A DNA stretch of 64,000 nucleotides, from positions 2,749,501 to 2,813,500 of the forward strand of contig CP128433.1 of assembly GCA_032615215.1 (NCBI GenBank), in the 5' to 3' direction. Position numbers and translations under genes: made by a program. Below are positions 9,647-18,736 of this stretch, piece after piece (the first letter of the stretch is position 1; each line of letters opens with the position of its first letter). The notes beneath the pieces were generated by a model that made no database searches, was not told where the DNA came from, and saw only the letters and a list, made by a program, of their open reading frames with translations. This DNA is from Microbulbifer sp. MKSA007 (GTDB lineage Bacteria > Pseudomonadota > Gammaproteobacteria > Pseudomonadales > Cellvibrionaceae).

Positions 9647-9958
9647 CTACTTTAAATATACACCAATTATTTTCCCAAAATCTCCATCATTAACACAACC
9701 ATCAAATCGAATCATAACTTCTTTTTCAGCCATTTGAGCCGAAAGTAACATAGAAAAAACGGCATCATATTTTTCATGGCTTGTATACAAGACAAATCTA
9801 TCTGTATTACAGTAGCCCGACTGGTGATCCACGTAGGCATGACCGCTTTCACTAAAAATATGAAGAAATGATGGGACTGCATCACCTGTGTAAGCTGGTT
9901 CCGCTGCTGCTGAGACTGCCAAAAAACAGGAAAAAATTATTGATATTGCATATTTCAT
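9647..9958 (-). CDS. Small exported protein of unknown function
   Basis: 103 residues with a clear signal peptide (cleavage likely after SAAAE region, about residue 19). The mature part has two cysteines (GYCNTD and DGCVND) that could form a disulfide. The pattern YTGD...YVDHQSG.C...V.SMLLSAQ...V.IRFDGC is reminiscent of small exported, OB-fold-like proteins, but I cannot assign a family with confidence. It stands alone, flanked by transposon relics. Confidence 0.65.
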   Translation of the reverse strand: MKYAISIIFSCFLAVSAAAEPAYTGDAVPSFLHIFSESGHAYVDHQSGYCNTDRFVLYTSHEKYDAVFSMLLSAQMAEKEVMIRFDGCVNDGDFGKIIGVYLK

Positions 9959-10868
9959 TATTACTTCTCCAAATACTATTTAGATTGCTGGGGTGGTAGA
10001 AAAACTCGCTCACCTTTTCACATTATAATCTTACATTAAAACAGCACATATTAAGTAGTGAAAACTAACTTAGGTTCACGCAGGATACTCATTTGTGCCT
10101 AATATTTAACCAGTCATCTGGGGGGGAGGCTGAACTTCAACTTTCTACAGCTAGAAGACCCGCTAAGCTGTCCGCAATTTGTGCAAAATGGGAGCATTGC
10201 AGCAGCACCCCTTTTTTTAAGTAGACGCCATCTTAAATTCATCTTATGTGGTCATTCCTTCATATTCGTCTGGACTTTTTTTAATCTAAGGATTCTCTGA
10301 ATAACTCCGTAATACCTCTGCTGGTCTTGAAGGCTGCAAATGTTAAACGGAGCTCGCAGCAAATGGCCTTAGTCCTTTGCAAGAGCTGCAACTCAGCAGT
10401 TGTGGCCTTCAAGACCCGCCCTTCGGGGCTTGCAGAGCGATCTACACTCCGACTTCTTGAAAGGTCTAGATTCCTGCGAAGCCGCGCCTTAAGTAAGCAA
10501 AAGCCATAGAAATGATCAGAACAGCTCATGTAATGCTTTCACTATGAATGCACTGAAAAATATTGTTAATTCATCTATGCGGGACAAAAAAGTGGCTCTT
10601 AATGAGTATTGTGCGCTAATGATTGAGGCACACCATATTTATAAAACTATTGGCCTTAAAATCCATTCAATATCAATGATTCTGACTTCACATGAGTTTA
10701 GAATTTGAAACATCGATTGCGATTAAAGACCTCATAACCCCTAACTAGAGTATCTTAAACTTTACTCGAAGGGCGTGAGACACGGAGCGTTGGCGGGGTC
10801 GGTAGCGAAGAGAATACTGGTGACTTACTCAAGTGAGCACCTGAACATATATAAAGTCACTCTTTCCG
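9959..10868. other. 900-bp non-coding stretch with a decayed IS5-like end
   Basis: No convincing gene. The left part should carry the promoter of the small exported protein. From about 10287 to 10530 is a block with a terminal sequence like that of the IS5-family element at 26070, discussed separately. The remainder (10530-10868) shows nothing I can name. Confidence 0.4.
10287..10310. repeat. Solo IS5-like terminal inverted repeat
   Basis: AAGGATTCTCTGAATAACTC here closely matches the left end of the complete IS5-family element at 26070 (GGAACCTCTGAATAATTC). No transposase frame or opposite end was found beside it, so it is read as a remnant of an IS or a MITE. Confidence 0.4.
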
Positions 10869-10870
10869 AT

Positions 10871-11281
10871 TTACTCAACTGCAATCTGTTTGGCTTTAAG
10901 GTAGAGTTGAAGTTCTTTAGGCCCTTGCTCCTTTCGCCCGGCAAAAATGGAACTCAATAGAATAAAGCGCGATATACCCGCGCTTTTCGTTGCATCACAA
11001 AGATGGATAGCACCATCCCGATCCACAGATTCCAATGCTTTACCCTTGGAGCCCGCAACAAAAATGACTGCATCTTGCCCCTTTACCGCATTGTTCAGGG
11101 ACTCCTTCTTTGTCAGGTCTCCAAGAATGGGGCGCGCATCTGTACTACGCAAATTATCTTGTTGGGATTCCTTGCGGACCATAGCGGTTACCTCGTGCCC
11201 TTTGTCGACAAGTTTACCCACAAGGATTTCACCGATTGCACCGTTAGCACCCGCCACAAGTACTTTCATTGCTCTGCCCAT
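10871..11281 (-). pseudogene. NAD(P)-binding NmrA/SDR-like protein, truncated
   Basis: Residues 5-15 (MKVLVAGANGAIGE) form the GxxGxxG dinucleotide-binding loop of atypical short-chain reductases. LLSSIF matches the conserved strand before the usual catalytic or YxxxK-like region. The protein ends at residue 136, just after LKAKQIAVE, where relatives continue for about 70-80 residues (a YTIVRPG segment). The downstream DNA does not continue the family in any frame I can follow. The ATG at 11269 is an alternative start. It follows the aldehyde dehydrogenase by 17 bases and was probably co-transcribed. Probably nonfunctional. Confidence 0.6.
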
Positions 11282-11297
11282 GTCTATATTGCGCTAC

Positions 11298-12668
11298 TTA
11301 GAAGTACCGTATCAGCTTTTGATTGACAAACTCTTTAATACCTAGTTCTCCCAGCTCCCGGCCATAGCCGGATTTCTTCACTCCTCCCATAGGCATACTG
11401 GCGTAGCTTGAAGCGGCATGGTTCACGAAGGCAGTACCACATTCCAACTGTTCCGCGACACGGCGCCCCCTTTCATGGTCCTGGGTATAGACAGAACCAC
11501 CCAGACCAAAGGGGCTATCATTGGCCATCTTAACCGCTGCCTCCTCATCGGGAACCACCCAAACACAAGCGATGGGGCCGAACAACTCCTCTACTGCTGC
11601 CGGGGAACCAGCGGGTATTTCAGTTAATATACCTGGCTCGATAAATGCGCCATTACGCTTACCCCCCACTAGCAGTTGGGCGCCTGCCTTAACGGACTTG
11701 CTGACTTGATCCTCAAGTTGCTCAGCAGCCTTTTCGGTACATAACGGACCGTAATCTGTGCTTTCTACAAGAGGGTCACCGGATTTCAGCGCTTGGAACA
11801 GCTTGGTAGCTCGGTCTAGGAATTCTTCAGCAATGGGCTCCGTTAGAATGATTCTCTTCGCAGCCAAACATATCTGCCCGCAATTGCCCAGCTTTCCCTC
11901 CGCAAATCGCTGTATCGTTAAATCCATATCCGCATCTTCGAGCACGATAAATGGATCAACACCACCCAGCTCCATAACAGTTTTCTTTACATTGCGGCCA
12001 GCTTGCTCTGCAACCATTGCACCGGCGGCATTGCTGCCAGTAAAGGAGATTCCTTTGACCCTATCGTCATCAATAATGGAGGCAGCCCCACCGGATGTGA
12101 TCGGTAGATTGGTATAGACTCCTTCCGGTACCCCTGCATCAAACAACAGCTGTGCGAAGGCTTCGGCACACTGGGGAACATTAGAGGCATGTTTAGTAAG
12201 TACAACATTGCCGGCGATCAAGTTGGCGGCGGTAAAGCGAGCCGGTTGGTAGAAGGGAAAGTTCCATGGTTGGATGCCGTAGACCACTCCTAAGGGCTGG
12301 AAGACTAAAGTGCCCTCCCCTTCGCGGGTGGAAAGCTGCTGTGGAGCTAGGATTTTTTCGCCCTCTTCGGCGTAGTAGTCAAAAATTTCAGCACAAAGTG
12401 CCAATTCACCTTGACCATCACTGAGCTTCTTACCCATTTCTAACGCCATCAGGCGGGCAAGTTCTTCGGATCGCTCCTCAAATAGGTTGCTTGCACGCTT
12501 TAGTATCACTGCTCGATCACTAAAACTTCGGTTTCTCCAGCTTACAAAGGCTTTGTCTGCGCGACCGATCGCCTTGTCGAGATCCTCTTGTGACATTTCG
12601 TGATAAGTCTTCAGAGTTTTACCGTTTAAGGGGTTGACGGAAATCAGTGGACGTTTTGACTTTGTCAT
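11298..12668 (-). CDS. NAD(P)-dependent aldehyde dehydrogenase, succinate-semialdehyde dehydrogenase type
   Basis: 456 residues from the ATG at 12668, which has a GGAAG site eight bases upstream; the in-frame upstream extension lacks family similarity. Visible motifs are the cofactor loop FTGSNAAG, the catalytic glutamate region MELGG, and the catalytic cysteine in NCGQICLA. Length and N-terminus (ISVNPLNGKTLKTY) match the short GabD-like class that oxidises succinate semialdehyde to succinate. Substrate is inferred. It forms a short operon with the truncated NmrA-like gene. Confidence 0.85.
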   Translation of the reverse strand: MTKSKRPLISVNPLNGKTLKTYHEMSQEDLDKAIGRADKAFVSWRNRSFSDRAVILKRASNLFEERSEELARLMALEMGKKLSDGQGELALCAEIFDYYAEEGEKILAPQQLSTREGEGTLVFQPLGVVYGIQPWNFPFYQPARFTAANLIAGNVVLTKHASNVPQCAEAFAQLLFDAGVPEGVYTNLPITSGGAASIIDDDRVKGISFTGSNAAGAMVAEQAGRNVKKTVMELGGVDPFIVLEDADMDLTIQRFAEGKLGNCGQICLAAKRIILTEPIAEEFLDRATKLFQALKSGDPLVESTDYGPLCTEKAAEQLEDQVSKSVKAGAQLLVGGKRNGAFIEPGILTEIPAGSPAAVEELFGPIACVWVVPDEEAAVKMANDSPFGLGGSVYTQDHERGRRVAEQLECGTAFVNHAASSYASMPMGGVKKSGYGRELGELGIKEFVNQKLIRYF

Positions 12669-13196
12669 GAATAGACTTCCAACGGTTGCTTTAGGAACCG
12701 CTAAAGAACTATTTGGAATAGTACCAGTGCGGCATCTACGAGTGTTTGCAAAAGTGTAGTTGCTGAGGTTTGGCATACCATTGCTTGATGGATCAGCTAA
12801 AGTCACATCATTCTTTCTTATAGACAACTGATAGGCAGTAATCTTTGGTGAATAGCACTTAAAGCTAATGGAACACCATTAAGAGATTTAGGTACTTTAC
12901 GAATACCACCGTGGCATAAAGATCAACTGCGGAGCTTTTAGAACATACCGACTGCATAGAATCGAATCTGCTCAAACAAGCTGCATGATATTCATCGTTA
13001 AGTCACTAGCCCTTCTGAAACAAGCTTTAATTCACAAACTATAATCGCAGGGCTTAGTAGCTCTTACTTCCTTATCAGTGCTTGATAGCAAGTCTATGAA
13101 CGTTTTCTGCTTATTAACGCCTTTGTAACAGGACCGTAAGAGCGACAGCAGCCGCTTCAAGGATCACAGTGTGGCCAAATAATCGGTTAATCTGCT
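12669..13196. other. Intergenic region between divergent aldehyde dehydrogenase and CoA-transferase operons
   Basis: About 530 bases with no supported gene. It should hold both divergent promoters. I see no clear operator or structured RNA. Confidence 0.4.
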
Positions 13197-14510
13197 ATGG
13201 ATAACAACGCCCTGTATAAAAAGAAACAGCTAACACCGGAAGAAGCAGTTAATTTAATCCCAGACGATAGCGTTATTTCTATCGGCATGCGCACCGCTAG
13301 CCCACCAGCCCTACTTTCAGCACTTGAGAAGCATATTCGAAATGGATTTATCACACATTTAAAAGTCTATTATATGCGCTGTGGGAAGGTTGCGACGGAA
13401 ACAATTTTTCAAGAAGATCTAATGGACCGGGTTAGGCCTTACTCTTCAATGCTAACTAAAGACGAAGTTAAATTAGCAAATGCTGGATTTTCAAAAGGGG
13501 AAAAATATATTAACTATGTCCCTATATCTTTTAGTCGATATCCTCAAATAATCAGAGAGCAAGTTAAAATAGATGCTTTTCTGGTAACTGTTGCGCCGAT
13601 GGATAAGCATGGTTATTTCAACTTTGGCACTAATGGTGATTATGCTATTGAGTTGTCGCGCCACGCAAATCGATTAATTGTGGAAGTGAATGAAAATATG
13701 CCACGTACAGCGGGGGCCACCTTGTTGCACATTAGTGAAGTGGATGCCATTGTTGAAAATAATATGGAATTAGCGGAGGAATCTCCAAAAGAGATTACCG
13801 ATTTAGATAGAAAAATTGGTGACTACATTGTTCCGTTAATACCTGATGGCGCAACTATCCAAATGGGTATTGGCGCTATTCCGAATGCAGTGTGTGAACA
13901 ACTAACTAAAAAGAAAGATTTGGGCATTCATACCGAGGTAATAACACCGGGTATGATTAAGCTTATTAAGTCTGGAGCAGTAACTAATGCCCGAAAGACA
14001 ATTAACCCTCATGTGAGCGTATTCACTTTTGCAGCTGGAGACAAAGAACTATTTGACTTTATAGATGGCAATCCATCTATGTTCTGTCTGCCCGTGTCAT
14101 ATGTGAATGAACCCCAAATAATAGCCCAGATCGATAATATGATCTCAGTCAACTCATTTATTGAGATTGATTTCAGTGGACAGGTCAATGCGGAATTCAT
14201 TGGACATCAATTCTCCGGTGTTGGTGGGCAACTGGATTTCGTGAGGGGAGTTTACTACTCAAAAAATGGGAAGACTATTCTGGCCAGTAGCTCAACGGCA
14301 CAGCGTGGTAATACCTCCAGGATAGTTCCACGTTTGAATTCTATAACCACAGACTCTCGGTTAGATATCGATTACGTGGTAACCGAGTACGGAGCTTGCA
14401 GACTTATGGGAAAATCAACCACAGAGCGGACCCTCGCCTTGATTGAAATCGCACACCCTAAATTCCGTAAGAGCTTATTGGAGCAGGCCAAAGAGCAGAA
14501 CTTTATTTGA
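13197..14510 (+). CDS. Acetyl-CoA hydrolase/transferase family CoA-transferase (candidate itaconate CoA-transferase)
   Basis: 437 residues with both domains of the Cat2/4-hydroxybutyrate CoA-transferase family. EVNENMPRTAG carries the expected glutamate region, and GVGGQLDFVRG with VVTEYGACRLMGKS are C-terminal signatures. It moves CoA from acetyl- or succinyl-CoA to a free acid. It overlaps the next gene and sits with a CitE-like lyase and a MaoC hydratase. That trio is the known itaconate degradation set (Ict, Ccl, Ich; also RipABC), so itaconate is the likely substrate. 4-Hydroxybutyrate is the main alternative. Confidence 0.8.
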   Translation: MDNNALYKKKQLTPEEAVNLIPDDSVISIGMRTASPPALLSALEKHIRNGFITHLKVYYMRCGKVATETIFQEDLMDRVRPYSSMLTKDEVKLANAGFSKGEKYINYVPISFSRYPQIIREQVKIDAFLVTVAPMDKHGYFNFGTNGDYAIELSRHANRLIVEVNENMPRTAGATLLHISEVDAIVENNMELAEESPKEITDLDRKIGDYIVPLIPDGATIQMGIGAIPNAVCEQLTKKKDLGIHTEVITPGMIKLIKSGAVTNARKTINPHVSVFTFAAGDKELFDFIDGNPSMFCLPVSYVNEPQIIAQIDNMISVNSFIEIDFSGQVNAEFIGHQFSGVGGQLDFVRGVYYSKNGKTILASSSTAQRGNTSRIVPRLNSITTDSRLDIDYVVTEYGACRLMGKSTTERTLALIEIAHPKFRKSLLEQAKEQNFI

Positions 14511-14518
14511 GCGATAAA

Positions 14519-15367
14519 ATGAACAACTTAAAGCTTTTCCCCGCATTGTTATTCACCCCTGGAAACCAACCGGAACGATTTGCTAAGGCGTCTGAAGTTG
14601 GGGCGAATGGAATAATCATTGATCTCGAAGATAGCGTACCAGTGGAGGACAAAGATAGTGCCAGGGATATCGCGATCGATTTTTATTCAAGGCCAAGCTC
14701 GAATGGTGTTATAAGTGCAATTCGGATAAATAGTTTGTCAACGATCAATGGAATAAAAGATATGGCTGAAATTATTGATAAAAAGCCATTTATAGATGTG
14801 GTGCTTTATCCGAAAACAGAATCTCAACATGATATCAACCTTATCAGTGAGCTCTTGAGCGAAGCCTATAAGGATATTTCGATTATAGCCTTAATTGAAA
14901 CCGCTCAGGGAGCATCCAATTTATATGATATCGTTAACTGTAGCTCTGAAAAGTTGCAAGGTTTGATGTTTGGGGCCGCTGATTATGCAGCCGATCTGAA
15001 TTGTGAATGCACCCCACAAGCACTCATATGGGCGCGCATGAAATTGGTCGAAGCTGCCGCACTCAAACAGATAGCTTGCTATGACTCCCCTTGTTTTAAC
15101 TTTAAGGATGAAGGTGGACTAATTAATGAACTCAATGAGGCTCAATCGCTTGGCTTTAGTGGCAAGGCAGCTATTCACCCTAAACAAGTAAAAACTATCA
15201 AGATATCTTTTAGACCCACACTAGACCAGTATAAGGAAGCAAAGGAAATCGTTCGTATCTACAATGAATCCTCAGGTAAAGCCTGCCAATATGAAGGCCG
15301 AATGATAGATATCCCGATCTACTCTAAGGCCCAGCAAATAATCTCAAACTTTAATAATCTTAGCTAA
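14519..15367 (+). CDS. HpcH/HpaI/CitE-family lyase (candidate citramalyl-CoA lyase)
   Basis: 282 residues from ATG 14519; a TTG at 14507 overlapping the previous stop is an alternative start. CitE-family features are LLFTPGNQPERFAKA at the N-terminus, IIDLEDSV (metal-binding acid), ALIETAQG and FGAADYAADL, and HPKQV near the C-terminus. Such enzymes cleave acyl-CoA such as citramalyl-CoA or malyl-CoA. With the neighbouring CoA-transferase and hydratase it would split citramalyl-CoA into pyruvate and acetyl-CoA. The pathway role is from context. Confidence 0.8.
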   Translation: MNNLKLFPALLFTPGNQPERFAKASEVGANGIIIDLEDSVPVEDKDSARDIAIDFYSRPSSNGVISAIRINSLSTINGIKDMAEIIDKKPFIDVVLYPKTESQHDINLISELLSEAYKDISIIALIETAQGASNLYDIVNCSSEKLQGLMFGAADYAADLNCECTPQALIWARMKLVEAAALKQIACYDSPCFNFKDEGGLINELNEAQSLGFSGKAAIHPKQVKTIKISFRPTLDQYKEAKEIVRIYNESSGKACQYEGRMIDIPIYSKAQQIISNFNNLS

Positions 15368-15448
15368 AGGCTACTCCAGCAAAAATCTACAAGTGCTGTG
15401 GGCATAACCAAGCGAACTTAGAGCCACTCAACCAAGGAGGCAATATTG

Positions 15449-15976
15449 ATGGGATTTAACCCCTATAAAGAGATTGACAACAATCGATATCGCGAAGATT
15501 TTGGCTTCTACTTCGAGGACTTTGTAGAAGGTATCATTATCGAGCACCGCCCAGGTAGGACGCTGACGCGAACAGACAATACCTGGATGACCCTGTTAAC
15601 TATGAATACGGCGCAACTCCATTTTGATGCCCATTACGCAGAGAGCACTGAATGGAACCTTCCATTAGTAGATAGTACTCTGACATTGGCTATTGTCACG
15701 GGTATGACTGTAAATACTATTAGCAAGAAAGTTGTTGCCAATCTTGAGTGGGACAAAGTTAAACTGCTCAAACCTGTTTTTGAAGGTGACACGGTTTATG
15801 CAGAAAGTGAAGTCATTTCTAAACGTGAATCCAAGTCTAGACCAACACAGGGTATTGTTAATGTAGAAACCCGTGGTATTAATCAGCGAGGAGATACTTT
15901 TATGAGCTTTCAGCGAACAGTTCTGGTTTATAAGAAAGGCCATGCCCCTAATTATGAGATCAAAAAAATAACCTAA
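15449..15976 (+). CDS. MaoC-family hydratase (candidate itaconyl-CoA/mesaconyl-CoA hydratase)
   Basis: 175 residues from ATG 15449, eight bases after AGGAGG. Hot-dog fold MaoC type: MNTAQLHFDAHYAESTEW and the following PLVDSTLTLAIVTGM give the usual substrate-binding and helix region of the mesaconyl/itaconyl-CoA hydratase subgroup. It would hydrate an unsaturated acyl-CoA to feed the CitE-like lyase just upstream. The gap to the lyase is about 80 bases, so it is probably in the same operon. Confidence 0.8.
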   Translation: MGFNPYKEIDNNRYREDFGFYFEDFVEGIIIEHRPGRTLTRTDNTWMTLLTMNTAQLHFDAHYAESTEWNLPLVDSTLTLAIVTGMTVNTISKKVVANLEWDKVKLLKPVFEGDTVYAESEVISKRESKSRPTQGIVNVETRGINQRGDTFMSFQRTVLVYKKGHAPNYEIKKIT

Positions 15977-16110
15977 CAGAAAGACTATCTCATTGGTATA
16001 GATGTACTTCTTTAAGCCGATGTCCGATTTGACTCACCTCAATGAAAATGAAGGTATTGATGTTATAAAAGTGAGAATACAAAAAGTTGCAATATAAAAT
16101 AACGGTTGTG

Positions 16111-16410
16111 CTAGATAGTTTTTACCTCCGTATATTTTTCGATTCTTGCCTCCGCAGCAAGAAGTGGATTCAACTTTGCAATGATGGTTTTTAAGTGGTC
16201 TGTATTCCAATGCTGCATTTCAGCTTCAGAAGACTCCCAAACTTCTAGCGTAGTGAAAACATTGCCTTCATCCTGTGAGGGTAAAATTTTATAGGATAAA
16301 CAGCCAGACTCTTGTTCTGACTTACATGCCAGCTCGATTAACAACGCTGATGCCTGAGAAGTATATTGTGGGCGGATTGTGACTTTTGCCATAACGATTA
16401 AATTAGCCAT
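16111..16410 (-). CDS. Antibiotic biosynthesis monooxygenase (ABM) domain protein
   Basis: About 99 residues from ATG 16410. It has the small ferredoxin-like ABM pattern: an N-terminal strand (IVMAKVTIRP), ESGCLSYKIL and EVWESSEAEMQHW. Members include quinol oxygenase-like and heme-degrading proteins. It lies 30 bases after a DMT transporter gene and with a DJ-1/PfpI gene in the same direction, an arrangement seen for reactive-electrophile defence genes. The substrate is unknown. Confidence 0.75.
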   Translation of the reverse strand: MANLIVMAKVTIRPQYTSQASALLIELACKSEQESGCLSYKILPSQDEGNVFTTLEVWESSEAEMQHWNTDHLKTIIAKLNPLLAAEARIEKYTEVKTI

Positions 16411-16442
16411 ATGCTCTCTATACATAACCATTTTTTCTGAAA

Positions 16443-16895
16443 TTAAGAAGTGCGTTTCACTACCAACAGTACGCCGACAACCATCATGGCGAGACCAATA
16501 AGGCGCTTGGTATCCAAGCTGGTTTGCTGCGCACCTAGTAGCCCAAAATGGTCGATAACGCTGATGGCGAGCAGTTGCCCTAGAAGAACGAAAGATACCG
16601 CATTACCCACACCATACCTTGGCGACACCCAAGTCACACTCAATATATAGAAAGCCACCAGAATCCCACCCAAGTAAAAGTACCAGGCAATATCTTTGCT
16701 AAAAACAGCACTGGGTAACCCCTCCGTTTTCAAGAGATAGGCTGCGGAGATTACAAGTCCAACGAGAAATAGCAGTGTAGTTGCCAGGGCTGAACTACCA
16801 AGCTTGATACCCAGTCCGCTATTTAGTGTTGCCATTACCGGTATGCCGATGCCTGCAATAAGCATTAGAGATGGGTAGATAATCGCATTTTGCAC
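16443..16895 (-). CDS. Small DMT-family (YdcZ-like) membrane protein
   Basis: 150 residues, GTG start at 16895 with a GAGG site upstream. Five hydrophobic segments and the DMT_YdcZ pattern are visible (an N-terminal GIGIPVMATLNSGLG, a central GGILVAFYILSV, and a C-terminal LIGLAMMVVGVLLVV). Function is unknown; related proteins are half-size drug/metabolite exporters. It lies between the ABM and DJ-1/PfpI genes. Confidence 0.75.
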   Translation of the reverse strand: MQNAIIYPSLMLIAGIGIPVMATLNSGLGIKLGSSALATTLLFLVGLVISAAYLLKTEGLPSAVFSKDIAWYFYLGGILVAFYILSVTWVSPRYGVGNAVSFVLLGQLLAISVIDHFGLLGAQQTSLDTKRLIGLAMMVVGVLLVVKRTS

Positions 16896-16917
16896 TTGGG
16901 ATACCTCTACTCAGAAT

Positions 16918-16945
16918 CGCAGCCGACCCAGGAGGGTCGGCTGCG
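16918..16945 (-). terminator. Strong hairpin after the DJ-1/PfpI gene
   Basis: Perfect 12-bp arms (CGCAGCCGACCC/GGGTCGGCTGCG) with loop AGGA, nine bases after the PfpI stop and 23 before the DMT start. There is no strong T tract, so it may attenuate or protect RNA rather than fully terminate. Confidence 0.6.
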
Positions 16946-16953
16946 AAGGTCAC

Positions 16954-17628
16954 TTAGTTAGCCAGTTGCTTGACAATGGCAACGCCAACACCGTGGGCAC
17001 TCGCTGGGTTCTGGCCACTAATCACCCGCCCATCTTCAATAACAAATTCCTGCCATGGCTGTACTTTGCTATAACGTGCAGCTCCCCTTGCCAGAGATTC
17101 TTCCAGCAAAAACGGAATATCATTAATAGTGCCGAAGTCGATCTCCTCCTCACGGGTGAAACCAGTTACGGATTTGCTGGCCAGAAGCTTCTCACCATTA
17201 CTGAGAGTGATAGGCAGGAAACCGGCAGGGCCATGGCATACTGCTGCTAAGATACCGCCCTCTTCGTAGTGCTTGGCACTCAACTTTGCGAAATCTTCAT
17301 TAGTTACCAAGTCAGAAAGCAGACCAAATCCGCCCGGATAAAAGACCGCATCATAGTCAGAAATATTCAATTGACTCACAGGAATGGTGTTATTGATACG
17401 ATTTTGGAATTCAGAATCATTTAGTACTTTTTGATTGACATCGTCACCCTCGATATCGGTGCCATAGATTGGTGCTTTACCCCCTTCAATGGAGGCGATG
17501 TCATAGTCGACTCCACTCTCCATAAATACGTGAATCGCGTGAGTCAACTCAGGTGAGTAGGTGCCATTTGCCTGGTCAGTTTCACCAAGGGTGGCGTGGT
17601 TGGTCACTGGAATTAGTATTTTCTTCAT
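16954..17628 (-). CDS. DJ-1/PfpI-family type 1 glutamine amidotransferase-like protein
   Basis: 224 residues. The nucleophile elbow AAVCHGPAG has the conserved cysteine and following histidine, and the chain begins KKILIPVTNHATLG as in YhbO/Hsp31-like relatives (glyoxalase III or deglycase-like). Divergent from a LysR regulator at 17751, about 120 bases away, which probably controls it together with the DMT and ABM genes. The exact activity (chaperone, glyoxalase or hydrolase) cannot be told from sequence. Confidence 0.85.
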   Translation of the reverse strand: MKKILIPVTNHATLGETDQANGTYSPELTHAIHVFMESGVDYDIASIEGGKAPIYGTDIEGDDVNQKVLNDSEFQNRINNTIPVSQLNISDYDAVFYPGGFGLLSDLVTNEDFAKLSAKHYEEGGILAAVCHGPAGFLPITLSNGEKLLASKSVTGFTREEEIDFGTINDIPFLLEESLARGAARYSKVQPWQEFVIEDGRVISGQNPASAHGVGVAIVKQLAN

Positions 17629-17750
17629 GTTTCTTTCCTCTGTTGGTCAGTATTCAGTGGGGAGGGATTGTAGATTGTCCCTCTCGTGCTGATAATGCGT
17701 AAAACCTGTTAAATACCTTTGCAGAATGGCAACAATCGAGATTGAGAAAC

Positions 17751-18632
17751 ATGGAAAATTTTGACGGTATAGTCGAGTTTGTAGCGGTGGCAGAGAGCCA
17801 AGGTTTCTCAGCGGCTGCCAAGCAACTTGGCTGCAGTACTAGCCATGTGAGTAGGCAGGTCTCCCGTCTGGAGGAGCGCTTGGGCTCATCCCTTTTGGCC
17901 CGCTCAACACGTCAGGTAAGTCTGACCCAGGCCGGGACTGCCTATTACCAGCGGTGTAAAGAGTTAGTGATTGGCCTGCAACAGGCGAATGAGCAGGTTA
18001 GCCAGCAACAGTTTCAGCTCAATGGAACACTAAGAGTTAGCGGTGCTGGTATCTTTGCTGAGCAATATGTTGCCCCTGCCCTGATGGAGTTTGGCTTGAA
18101 ACACCCGGGGTTGAAAATCGACATGGACTTCAATAGCAGGATGGTCAATTTCGTCGAGGATGGGATTGATTTTGCCATACGCTATGGTCGCCTTGAGGAT
18201 TCCGGCTTAGTTGCTCGTAAACTGGCCGACCGCCAAATGATGGCTGTCGCAAGCCCGAGTTACCTGAAAGAAAATGGTATACCCAATCACCCCGATCAAC
18301 TAAAAACGCAGAGTTGCTTGGTGGCTAACAATGACGAATGGGTTTTTGACCTGAATGGAGAGCCTGTAAGCGTAAAGGTTAGTGGGCGCTGGAGAACAAA
18401 TAATGCCCATGCGATCGTGAAAGCTTGCGAGCAAGGCTTGGGTATAGCTTATATGCCCAAAAGCAGTTTCAGTGGTTCAATTCAACAGGGCTTACTGGAG
18501 CCTATCTTGGAATCTTTTTGTGGGCGCGGAGCCAGTAGCTGGATCGTGTATCAGAATCGTCGCTTTTTACCCATGCGAGCGCGAATGGCGATTGACTACT
18601 TGGTTGATTACTTTTCTGACTGGGTGGAATAG
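17751..18632 (+). CDS. LysR-family transcriptional regulator
   Basis: 293 residues from ATG 17751. The N-terminal winged helix shows FVAVAESQGFSAAAKQLGCS and SHVSRQVSRLEERLG; the substrate domain follows (residues about 90-290) with DFAIRYG typical of the CrgA-like subgroup. Divergent from the DJ-1/PfpI, DMT and ABM genes, which is the usual arrangement for LysR and target. Confidence 0.88.
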   Translation: MENFDGIVEFVAVAESQGFSAAAKQLGCSTSHVSRQVSRLEERLGSSLLARSTRQVSLTQAGTAYYQRCKELVIGLQQANEQVSQQQFQLNGTLRVSGAGIFAEQYVAPALMEFGLKHPGLKIDMDFNSRMVNFVEDGIDFAIRYGRLEDSGLVARKLADRQMMAVASPSYLKENGIPNHPDQLKTQSCLVANNDEWVFDLNGEPVSVKVSGRWRTNNAHAIVKACEQGLGIAYMPKSSFSGSIQQGLLEPILESFCGRGASSWIVYQNRRFLPMRARMAIDYLVDYFSDWVE

Positions 18633-18736
18633 AAAGCGATTGGATTCGTTGAAAGGGATAGAAGCACTTCCGATTTCTTGCAAGCCTTCAATCCAGAGGA
18701 TTAATATCCCCCTCCTCCAATCGACTGGCATTGATT

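Noticed and set aside
10281..10529. 82-codon minus-strand frame
   Set aside because: It reads through the IS5-like terminal repeat and has no domain; more likely the non-coding edge of a decayed element.
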